A stretch of DNA of 64,000 nt from Chitinophagales bacterium (lineage in GTDB: Bacteria > Bacteroidota > Bacteroidia > Chitinophagales > Chitinophagaceae), in assembly GCA_017303415.1 (NCBI GenBank), contig JAFLBJ010000002.1:126001-190000 (forward strand), written 5' to 3'. The notes under the pieces were generated by a model. That model saw only the letters and a list, made by a program, of their open reading frames with translations, ran no database searches and was not told the origin of the DNA. The position numbers and the translations under genes were made by a program. This document shows, in pieces, positions 1 to 8,116 of the stretch; within the stretch, counting starts at the first letter, position 1, and each line of letters starts with the position of its first letter.

Positions 1-2420
1 TGGGTTAAAAAGTGACGGCTGGAACGGATAATGATGCTTTCGCCCACCCATTTGTTCCAGATACCGCGGTCGCTCGTTTTGTCTTCTTTATTCAGACTGA
101 TAATCTGTGGCGTTTCCCCATCGATGGAAACCGCATAGCGGGTGCCTGTTTCCATATTGTGAAAATTAAGCACCGGTGTGAAGTAGGCATAGAGGGTTAC
201 CGAATCCTTGCCTACGGTATAGATATCATATTCCAGACAGGGTGAGCCTTGTCCCGGCGTGGAAGCTGGTGCAGTGACAGGAAATGCAGTGACCGCATTT
301 CCTGTTCTTCCATGATCGGGAAGTTTTACCCATTTGATCTCTTTGGTTTCAATCGCCCGGCTATAGTTTGTTGCCTCGATCGAGATACCGATATTTCTGT
401 CTTCATGAAATACAGGGCCTTTATTTCCTTTTACAAGCGCAGGTCTGTTCACACGTGGTGTAGTGGCTCCATGTTGAATGGAATCTTCCGACAGCAGGGT
501 CATCGCTGGCATTTTCTGTACGGGGGGTTGTTGCCAATAAGTGTACCCGATATGGGTTTGGCTCATCATATGGTTCCATTTCCCGTTACCCAATTCATGG
601 TATTGCCGCGTGATGAGTGAGTCATTCAAATAATGATCTTTTACCCTGGCGGCATAGGTATTTGTTTCAGGAAGTTTTAGCGCATAGGCCTGTTTATATA
701 AGGCATGATTGTAGTACATTTCATAGAGGTTCGAGCAGGCCAGCACGGGATGGAGTACCAATTGAAAATAGGCATCATGGTATTCGGCCGGTAATTTAGT
801 GGCAATGGATTTGGCGCGTTCCCGCAGATCGGTGTATTCTTTTACCACCCTTGGCCATTCGTCATAGTTGAAACTATACGTGTCTGCATCGAGCAACTCT
901 GGTTTGCGACGGCCATTATACTTGGCATAAAGGGATAGGATGGACGCTATCTCATTGGCATAGGTTTTTCCAAACTGATCAGCCGCCCATTTTCGGGTGA
1001 AGGCCTGAATATCGGTCGCCTTTATTTTTTCCGGATTCCAGGCATAGGTAATAAAGAAGGAGATCGGGAGTTCCATAGGTTTGATATCACCCACATTCAC
1101 GATCCAGATCTGACGCACATCATATTCCCAGGCCAGGTTCATCTGTTGCCAGATCTTCGGGAGTGGATTTGTATTCACCCATTTGTAATTGCGGGGGCCG
1201 CCTACATAATCAAAGTGATAATAAATGCCATATCCACCGGTGCGGGGCTTATCCTCTCGTTTGGGAAGTTTGCGCAGGTTACCCCAGTTATCATCACATA
1301 ATAATAAGGTTACATCATCCGGTACCCGCATGCCTTTGTCATAATAATCCTGTACTTCTTTATAGAGTGCCCAAAGCTGTGGCGTTTTTGCAGCAGGTTG
1401 GCCGGTTACGTCGGCAATGATCTCGCGCTGGTCTTTTACAATTCGCTCCAGCAGGGAAGTGGCGGTTTCGCGTGACATTGGCATATCTCCATCGCCCCGC
1501 ATGCCCACACTCACGATCTTTTCGTTGGTAGCCCTCTTCATGCCCTCGCGCCAAAAGGCTTTTAACAATACTTCATTGCTATCATAGTTCCATTTGCCTT
1601 TGCCATATCGTCTCCACTCATCATGGGCGCGCATCAATGGTTCATGATGCGAGGTGCCGATCACGATCCCGTATTTTTCTGCAGAACGGATATTGAGTGA
1701 GTCATCATCATAAAAGGCATTGCCCCACATGGCGGGCCAGATATAATTTCCTTTCAGGCGAAGGATGAGTTCAAACACCTTTTCATAGAACAGGTGGTTA
1801 AAGCCGCCGAATTTTTCCCTCGACCAGTTTGACAGGGCAGGGGCTTCGTCATTGATAAATATGCCGCGGTATTTTACCCGGGGATGATCGGCAAGTAAAA
1901 AATTCCTTTTGATCCGGAGCTGGGCCTGTTTTTTTACCGGCACATCGGCCCACCAATTCCAGGGAGACACTCCGATCTGTGTGGAAAATTCGGCTACACC
2001 AAAGGCGGCACCTCGACGGTCACTGCCAACGATGAGAATAAGTTGATTGATACCCGGCACCGGGTTATCTATGGTCTGTATGCGAAAAGCTTCCCAGCTA
2101 TCCTTTTTAAACCAATTGGACATATCCATTCGTGGCAGGGCCATGGGCAAAAGAGAAGAGGAAGCAGTACCAACCAGGATCAGGGTTTCGGCTTTCTTTG
2201 GTAAGGCATTACCTGTTATGGGTGCTTTCCCTGTTACAGATTGAATGTCTTTTTGCAGCCAACTCACTACTAATCCTACCAGGGGTGCTTCATCGGGTGC
2301 TGATACAATGGTGCAGTTGCCGAGGGGGAAGGCGTTTTTGTCTATATCGCTGCTGAGCAGGTTTTGTGTCCTGGATAAGAGGGGGCTCATCAGGAGCAGG
2401 AGTATCATGTGCTTTTTCAT
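1..2420 (-). CDS. GH115 xylan alpha-glucuronidase, 3' end outside window
   Basis: Secreted glycoside hydrolase that, in family GH115, removes (4-O-methyl)glucuronic acid side chains from glucuronoxylan. The open frame runs 806 codons from an ATG at 2420-2418 to the left edge without a stop. It begins with a short hydrophobic signal-like stretch (MKKHMILLLLMSPLLS). The segment around residues 393-410 reads GGYGIYYHFDYVGGPRNY, a hallmark of GH115, and a typical GH115 stretch with NDEAPALSNW lies near residue 190. The C-terminal part of the family is missing at the edge. The gene diverges from the susC gene at 3004, with an identical LacI-type site in front of each, so the two are probably co-regulated. 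The family call is firm; the exact substrate is inferred. Confidence 0.9.
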   Translation of the reverse strand, partial: MKKHMILLLLMSPLLSRTQNLLSSDIDKNAFPLGNCTIVSAPDEAPLVGLVVSWLQKDIQSVTGKAPITGNALPKKAETLILVGTASSSLLPMALPRMDMSNWFKKDSWEAFRIQTIDNPVPGINQLILIVGSDRRGAAFGVAEFSTQIGVSPWNWWADVPVKKQAQLRIKRNFLLADHPRVKYRGIFINDEAPALSNWSREKFGGFNHLFYEKVFELILRLKGNYIWPAMWGNAFYDDDSLNIRSAEKYGIVIGTSHHEPLMRAHDEWRRYGKGKWNYDSNEVLLKAFWREGMKRATNEKIVSVGMRGDGDMPMSRETATSLLERIVKDQREIIADVTGQPAAKTPQLWALYKEVQDYYDKGMRVPDDVTLLLCDDNWGNLRKLPKREDKPRTGGYGIYYHFDYVGGPRNYKWVNTNPLPKIWQQMNLAWEYDVRQIWIVNVGDIKPMELPISFFITYAWNPEKIKATDIQAFTRKWAADQFGKTYANEIASILSLYAKYNGRRKPELLDADTYSFNYDEWPRVVKEYTDLRERAKSIATKLPAEYHDAYFQLVLHPVLACSNLYEMYYNHALYKQAYALKLPETNTYAARVKDHYLNDSLITRQYHELGNGKWNHMMSQTHIGYTYWQQPPVQKMPAMTLLSEDSIQHGATTPRVNRPALVKGNKGPVFHEDRNIGISIEATNYSRAIETKEIKWVKLPDHGRTGNAVTAFPVTAPASTPGQGSPCLEYDIYTVGKDSVTLYAYFTPVLNFHNMETGTRYAVSIDGETPQIISLNKEDKTSDRGIWNKWVGESIIIRSSRHFLT

Positions 2421-2480
2421 TTTCTCCCGGGTTGTAGGTAAATCAAAAAGGAAAAATGAGCCATGTTTATAGGCTAATAA

Positions 2481-2494
2481 TTGCAATCGGTTGC
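2481..2494. promoter_or_regulatory. LacI-family type operator, GH115 side
   Basis: TTGCAATCGGTTGC contains the dyad GCAATC/GGTTGC with a central CG, the usual layout of LacI-family operators. It lies about 60 bp upstream of the GH115 start and is identical over 14 bp to the site at 2712-2725. No LacI-type regulator is encoded in the window. Confidence 0.6.
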
Positions 2495-2711
2495 CTAAAG
2501 ATCGTGAAATTTATTTTCACCCAATTAGAATTTTTTGGGTTAGAGGCCTTACCTGTTTGGGCTAAGGGGCTAATGATGAAACGGTCTATGAGTGGGATGA
2601 ATGACCCTATCAGCCTGATTTTCGCCCATTTTGCTGTAAATAAAATAGTTAGGACGTGGACTAGGGGTCTGGGATTAAAATGCCAGGAAGGGGAGGTTTA
2701 AAAAAAATTTA

Positions 2712-2725
2712 TTGCAATCGGTTGC
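2712..2725. promoter_or_regulatory. LacI-family type operator, susC side
   Basis: Second exact copy of TTGCAATCGGTTGC, 231 bp from the first copy and about 280 bp upstream of the susC start. Two identical dyads in one divergent region suggest a shared repressor or activator, possibly with looping (inference). Confidence 0.6.
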
Positions 2726-3003
2726 ATTTTCAAATTAAACCTCTATTTTCGTTAGCGATTGCTAAAAACTACTTCGATCAACTGCTAAATTTCTGCAGTA
2801 TGGCCTATAGCCATATGAAAAATAAAAATCTGCTGTTGTCCTCATTTCACCGGGGGATATTCAAGCAAGCTATCAATTCCCCCCCTCTGTTTTCGGATGT
2901 TAATGGGTCATTTACCAAAGAAACCTGGTATGCCGATGGATAAAAACCATGGTCGACCCCAATGAAATCTTCCATTCTTCACTTGCTAATACAATCAAAT
3001 AAC

Positions 3004-6000
3004 ATGAAACACGAACTTGCTTATGAAAGAACGCACTACAACGCAGTCTGGAAGAGACTGAGTTTATTTGCCTTCTTTATTGCTGCTGCTCTGATGACAT
3101 TTGCTCAGGGTAGAGTGGTGGGTAAAGTACAGAATGAAACGGGTAGTCCGGTTACCGGCGCTTCTGTTTCAGTAAAAGGTACAAGTACCGGAACCACGAC
3201 CGACAATTCGGGTAATTTTTCCATTAATGCCAATCCGGGTACTGTCCTGGTCATTTCGTATGTGGGTTATCTTACCCAGGAAGTGACAGTTACAGGCGCG
3301 GAGCTATCTGTACAACTGGCAGTTGATGCCCGTAGTATGGGTGAGGTGATCGTAGTAGGTTACGGCTCCCAACGGAGACGGGATGTAACCGGTGCGGTGA
3401 TCTCGGTCAACGAGGCCACTCTGAAAGAAGTGCCGGCCCCGAACGTACTCAATCAATTAAAAGGCCGTGCAGCCGGGGTATCCATTGTAAGTAATGGAGC
3501 CACACCCGGTTCACAAGCCCAGATCCGGATCCGGGGTAACAGAACCCTGACCACTTCACAAGGCTCCGCCGATGCACTCGACGGCCCACTGGTGGTGGTG
3601 GATGGTATCCCTTATGGCGGTCTGAATGACCTGAACCCGGATGACATCGCCAACATCGAGATCCTGAAAGACGCCTCCGCCACTGCCATCTTTGGTTCAC
3701 GTGGTGCGGGTGGTGTTTTGCTGGTGACCACCAAAAGAGGAAAGGTCGGAAGACCAGTTATTTCCTATGATGGATATTATGGTGTCACTAATATTATGTC
3801 CAAATACAAAGTATTCAACGGACAAGAATATGCCCAGTTCAAAGAAGATGGTGCTGCCTACAACCGTACCGGTTGGCCTGGAAGCCAATTCACTTCTTCT
3901 TACCTCCTGACCCAATTGGAAAAAGATGCGCTGGCCGCCGGTGTAAGTACCGACTGGCAGGATCTTATTTACAAAACAGGGCATATGCAAAGTCATCAAC
4001 TGAGTTTGCAGGGTGGTACTGAAATGACCCAGTTTGGTATGGGTGCCGGGTTCTTCCGCGAAGAAGGCATCATCCCTAACCAACGCTTCGACCGTTTTAA
4101 TCTTCGCGCAACACTCGATCAAAAGATCAGCAACCGCGTGAAGATCGGTTTGAATACCATGAATACCTTGACCTATACCAATAACCCAGGTGGTGGTGGT
4201 ATTCCCGGCGGTTTGGCCCGGTTGACTCCTTTGGCCAGCCCTTATAATGCCGATGGAACGGTTAACCTGAATCCTGCTTTTGGATCTATTGACGCGGCCG
4301 CTGTGAGCCCGCTGACACTGATCACGAAATCGGATGCCATTCTTTCCCGCAGCCGCTCTATTCGCAGCTTCAACAGTTTGTATGCAGAGGTGAAACTGAT
4401 GGACGGATTGCGCTATCGTTTCAATGCCGGTTTGAACTTCAGCCAATCGGCTTTCAACGGTTATTCTGGTCCTAACACCTACGTAAATACCGCTGTTGTA
4501 CAGTCTTCTTCCAACGCCACTATTTCCAATACAGAGTTTTGGAATTACAACCTGCAACACCTCTTATATTATAATAAGACCATTGCCGAAAAACATAAGA
4601 TCGGTTTCACCGGTTTGTTTGAGATCACCAAAGACCATTCACAAGGAAGCAATTTCACCATTACCGGTGTACCTGCTGACTATATCGGTAATGCCAACTT
4701 TGGTCTGGCCAGCGGAACACCCGTTGCCAATCCCGGAAACCAGTCATTTACTGAACAAGGCCTGGTTTCTTACATGGGACGTATTAATTATGCCTACGAT
4801 GACAAGTATTTGTTAACCCTGACCATGAGAAGGGATGGTTCTTCTACCCTGTCACCCGGTAACCAATACTTCAACTATCCCGCCATTGGTTTGGGATGGA
4901 ATGTGATTGATGAGAAATTCATGGAAAAACTTGATTTTGTTTCCAACCTGAAACTACGTGGTGGCTGGGGTATCTCCGGTAACCGTAACGTAGGACCTTA
5001 TTCTACCCTGGGAGCCCTTTCAGCCGGGTATTATAACTTTGGAACTTCTACTGCTGGTCAGGCATTGGCTTATACAGTTACGACCCTTCCTGCAACCGAC
5101 CTCAAATGGCAATCCACTTCCCAGATCGATATTGGTTTGGAATTTGGTTTCCTGGATAACCGTATTACCGGTTCGGTTGATTACTATCATCAGAAAACAA
5201 AGGATATCCTTCTCCCTGTACCCCTTCCCGCTTCTAATGGAGCAAGTTCTACCTTTAAAAATCTTGGTAGAACAGAAGGTAAAGGGGTGGAAGTAGCTCT
5301 AACTGTTGAACCCATTCGCAACCCTAAAGGGTTCAATTGGAGCGCCGACATCACCTACTTCTTCAATCGGGAAAAGATCACCGAGTTGACCACACCAACC
5401 GAATTGCAGAATATTGCCGCCGGTTGGTTTGTCGGACATCCTTTGACTGTGATCTATGACTATAATAAATTAGGCATCTGGCAACTGGATGATTCCATCA
5501 AAGGAACCATAGCCGCTCAATTGGCCCCGACACAATATCCCGGCCAGATCAGAGTAGAAGATGTAAACGGAGATAACCGCATTACACCCGCCGACCGGAA
5601 GATCCTTGGAAACTTCCAACCCAAATGGGAAGGTGGTTTAACCAACCGTTTCTCCTATGGTGATTTTGATCTTTCCGTGGTTGTTTACGCCAGAATGGGT
5701 ATGAAAGTACTGGTTCCTTACCTCACCGCTGATGGTGGTAGTAATGGTTATCCTTTCTTTATGCAGAGCCGCGTGAACCAACTTAAGGTGGATTATTGGA
5801 CTCGGAATAACCCGACCAATGCCTTCCCTGCACCCGATGCTGGTACCGACCGCTTTCTGTATGGTTCAACTCTTGGATATCAGGATGGTTCCTTTATCAA
5901 ATGCCGGAGCATCAACTTTGGATATCGTGTACCTGCCCGTCTGTTGAAAAAAACAGGTATCAGCTATGCACGTGTCTATGTAAATGCGACCAATCCGTTT

Positions 6001-6180
6001 ATCATCTACTCACCTTTTGTAAGAGATGGTTTTGGACCTGATCCGGAAGGAAATGGTTATGGTGGTTCTGTAACGCCTACAGGTGCAGGTGATGTAAGTA
6101 CCCCCACCAGACAGGTAAGTGTGAACCTGAACAACCCTCCGGTTCGTCAATTCACTTTTGGTGTAAATCTTAAATTCTAA
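3004..6180 (+). CDS. SusC-type TonB-dependent outer-membrane transporter
   Basis: Outer-membrane TonB-dependent channel that imports oligosaccharides delivered by its SusD partner. From the ATG at 3004 the protein has a signal peptide (LSLFAFFIAAALMTFAQ), a CarboxypepD_reg-like domain (GRVVGKVQNETGSPVTGASV), a plug domain with VVVGYGSQRRRDVTGAV and LKGRAAGV, then a large beta-barrel ending in an aromatic residue (FGVNLKF). There is no STN domain, so it is not of the sigma-signalling type. The frame opens 14 codons earlier at 2962; 3004 is preferred because the signal peptide follows directly. susD starts 18 bp after its stop. Placement beside GH115 and the arabinose operon suggests xylan or arabinoxylan fragments as cargo (inference). 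Confidence 0.93.
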   Translation: MKHELAYERTHYNAVWKRLSLFAFFIAAALMTFAQGRVVGKVQNETGSPVTGASVSVKGTSTGTTTDNSGNFSINANPGTVLVISYVGYLTQEVTVTGAELSVQLAVDARSMGEVIVVGYGSQRRRDVTGAVISVNEATLKEVPAPNVLNQLKGRAAGVSIVSNGATPGSQAQIRIRGNRTLTTSQGSADALDGPLVVVDGIPYGGLNDLNPDDIANIEILKDASATAIFGSRGAGGVLLVTTKRGKVGRPVISYDGYYGVTNIMSKYKVFNGQEYAQFKEDGAAYNRTGWPGSQFTSSYLLTQLEKDALAAGVSTDWQDLIYKTGHMQSHQLSLQGGTEMTQFGMGAGFFREEGIIPNQRFDRFNLRATLDQKISNRVKIGLNTMNTLTYTNNPGGGGIPGGLARLTPLASPYNADGTVNLNPAFGSIDAAAVSPLTLITKSDAILSRSRSIRSFNSLYAEVKLMDGLRYRFNAGLNFSQSAFNGYSGPNTYVNTAVVQSSSNATISNTEFWNYNLQHLLYYNKTIAEKHKIGFTGLFEITKDHSQGSNFTITGVPADYIGNANFGLASGTPVANPGNQSFTEQGLVSYMGRINYAYDDKYLLTLTMRRDGSSTLSPGNQYFNYPAIGLGWNVIDEKFMEKLDFVSNLKLRGGWGISGNRNVGPYSTLGALSAGYYNFGTSTAGQALAYTVTTLPATDLKWQSTSQIDIGLEFGFLDNRITGSVDYYHQKTKDILLPVPLPASNGASSTFKNLGRTEGKGVEVALTVEPIRNPKGFNWSADITYFFNREKITELTTPTELQNIAAGWFVGHPLTVIYDYNKLGIWQLDDSIKGTIAAQLAPTQYPGQIRVEDVNGDNRITPADRKILGNFQPKWEGGLTNRFSYGDFDLSVVVYARMGMKVLVPYLTADGGSNGYPFFMQSRVNQLKVDYWTRNNPTNAFPAPDAGTDRFLYGSTLGYQDGSFIKCRSINFGYRVPARLLKKTGISYARVYVNATNPFIIYSPFVRDGFGPDPEGNGYGGSVTPTGAGDVSTPTRQVSVNLNNPPVRQFTFGVNLKF

Positions 6181-6198
6181 ACTATTCAATCGTTCGAT

Positions 6199-8004
6199 AT
6201 GAAATACATAAAATATGCAATAGCGATCGCAGCGATAGTTGTTTCAGGCACCGGCTGTAAGAAGCTCCTGGAGGAAAAACCTCAGGCGCAAGTCGTTCCT
6301 TCTTTTTTCAATAGCCCTGCCGGGGTATTGGGAGGGATCGCCGGTGTGTACAATGACATGCGTAGCCAGTGGGGTACGGAAGGCTTTACCAACGAAATGC
6401 AGGCCGGTACGGATGAATTCATCCTCGGAGCCAGCGGTAGTGCCCCTATCTCTACCTATAATGGATTAAATGCCAGTAATTTTGGCGCCGCCTGGAATAT
6501 TGCTTTTCAGGATATCAATACCCTCAACGGGGTGTTGCAATATGGTCAAACCATTGACCTCCCCGATGCCACCCGGAAACAATACCTGGCACAAGCCAAA
6601 TTCCTCCGTGGATTCTGGTATTTCTATCTGGTGCAAACATTTGGAGATGTACCGCTTCACACTGAGTTCATCACGGTTCCATCACAGGCCGCTTCGCGCC
6701 AACCTGTATCGCAGATTTATGATCTGATTCTGCAGGACCTGACCGAAGCATCGGCAGATCTGCCCGACAGACCAACAGCCCCCTTCCTGGGGAAAGCAGC
6801 TACTAAACCAGTAGCCCAGTTTCTGTTGGCCAAAGCCTATCTCACCCGTGGATGGCTGACCAATAACAATGCTGATTTTGTTCAGGCTTCTACTATCTGC
6901 TCCACGATCATTGCCAATAAGGCCACCTATGGTTTGGATCTTTGGCAGGATTTTGGTGATGCCTTTGTGCCCGCAAATGATTATGGCAAAGAAACCATGT
7001 TCGTAAGCGACCACAGCATGGACCCTAAATATGGATATTATACGGTAGGTGGAGCAGCCAGCGGTGGCGCCGCCCAAAACTTGTCCCCCTGGTTTACCAA
7101 TTTCAACTATCCCAACTGGGGGATCAACTCCTATAAGAATGCTTCCAATGTACTTGTGAACAGTGGAACAACCACCATGATCCGCGATTCCTACTATGGT
7201 CGCCCTTATATCCGGATGCGTCCCAACAGTTATTTCTGGCCCACTGGCCCGAACGCAGGAAAGAACTATTTCCTCGATCGTGCCTTTACACAACGGAACA
7301 ATGATTCCCGTTTCCAGAATTCTTTCTACACTGTTTATATCGCCAACAAAGCCACCAACAATACAGCTGGTGCCGCCAACAACAGCCGTGGTATTGATTA
7401 TACACTCGCTGTAGGTGATACCGCTATCTGGCTTCCTGATTTTGAAGTGACAGGCGCACCTCAGTTTGATGGTACGCGTCCGTTCAAAGGCACGATCGCT
7501 CCGCCCAGCCTCTGGTCGAATACGATCTTCCCCGCACTGAAAAAATTCATGGACCCCAGCCGTGGCTCTAACTTTAATGACCCATCAACCCGTCCTTGCG
7601 TATTGTATCGTTTCTCCGAAGTTTACCTGGTAGCAGCCGAAGCTTATTTCAAAGCTGGCGATAATGTCAATGCAGCAGCCATGCTGAATGTGATCCGTCA
7701 ACGTGCCGCTTTCCGGAAAACCAATACACCCGCGCAAAATGCTGCAGCCGTGGCTGCCATGACGATTACACCGGGTGATGTAACAGTTGACTTTATATTG
7801 GATGAACGCAGCCGTGAATTGTTTGGCGAATGGCAAAGATGGCATGACCTGGTCCGTACCCAATCATTGGTACGTCGTATCCAGGAATGGAACCCCGAAG
7901 CAGGTCCCAATATCCAAAGTTTCCATGTGCTACGCCCGATTCCGCAAAGCCAGATCGATCGCGTGACCGAAGGCCCGGCCTTCCCACAGAACCCTGGCTA
8001 TTGA
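6199..8004 (+). CDS. SusD/RagB-family surface glycan-binding lipoprotein
   Basis: Lipoprotein partner of the SusC channel; it binds glycan at the cell surface and caps the transporter. A lipobox ends in Cys20 (VVSGTGC). The early motif KKLLEEKPQAQV and the TPR-like helices with KAYLTRG and CVLYRFSEVYLVAAEAYFK are typical of the family, as is the C-terminal LDERSRELFGEWQRWHDLVR segment. Length is 601 residues, within the normal range. It forms a two-gene unit with susC and is followed by a strong terminator at 8040-8068. Confidence 0.93.
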   Translation: MKYIKYAIAIAAIVVSGTGCKKLLEEKPQAQVVPSFFNSPAGVLGGIAGVYNDMRSQWGTEGFTNEMQAGTDEFILGASGSAPISTYNGLNASNFGAAWNIAFQDINTLNGVLQYGQTIDLPDATRKQYLAQAKFLRGFWYFYLVQTFGDVPLHTEFITVPSQAASRQPVSQIYDLILQDLTEASADLPDRPTAPFLGKAATKPVAQFLLAKAYLTRGWLTNNNADFVQASTICSTIIANKATYGLDLWQDFGDAFVPANDYGKETMFVSDHSMDPKYGYYTVGGAASGGAAQNLSPWFTNFNYPNWGINSYKNASNVLVNSGTTTMIRDSYYGRPYIRMRPNSYFWPTGPNAGKNYFLDRAFTQRNNDSRFQNSFYTVYIANKATNNTAGAANNSRGIDYTLAVGDTAIWLPDFEVTGAPQFDGTRPFKGTIAPPSLWSNTIFPALKKFMDPSRGSNFNDPSTRPCVLYRFSEVYLVAAEAYFKAGDNVNAAAMLNVIRQRAAFRKTNTPAQNAAAVAAMTITPGDVTVDFILDERSRELFGEWQRWHDLVRTQSLVRRIQEWNPEAGPNIQSFHVLRPIPQSQIDRVTEGPAFPQNPGY

Positions 8005-8039
8005 TCTTAGTTTAAGATTTCTACTGGAGTGATACATGT

Positions 8040-8068
8040 GGGGCAGGTCATTGACCTGCCCCTTTTTT
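8040..8068 (+). terminator. Rho-independent terminator after susD
   Basis: GGGGCAGGT and ACCTGCCCC form a 9-bp GC-rich stem around CATTG, followed by six T residues. It sits between susD and the arabinose operon, so the next gene cannot start at the upstream in-frame ATG at 8036. Confidence 0.88.
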
Positions 8069-8116
8069 ATGAAAGATGGAGCAATTGATACTTATTTATA
8101 CTATATTGATTTCCTC

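Larger units (their letters stand above)
2421..3003. promoter_or_regulatory. Divergent control region between GH115 and susC
   Basis: A 583-bp AT-rich region without a convincing gene. It carries two identical 14-bp LacI-type sites (listed separately) and a third dyad, TTAGCGATTGCTAA, at 2752-2765. Short open frames here have no recognisable content. The susC frame is open back to an ATG at 2962, but the signal-peptide methionine is at 3004, so the end of this stretch may be leader. Confidence 0.6.

Noticed and set aside
1-2360. Several short plus-strand frames (for example 249-620)
   Set aside because: They are shadows of the GH115 gene on the other strand.
3697-4560. 287-codon frame on the minus strand
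   Set aside because: It lies wholly inside susC on the opposite strand, has no recognisable protein features and mirrors the codon bias of the real gene.
8036-8116. Upstream start for the kinase/epimerase
   Set aside because: It runs through the susD terminator hairpin; the FGGY N-terminus begins at 8117.
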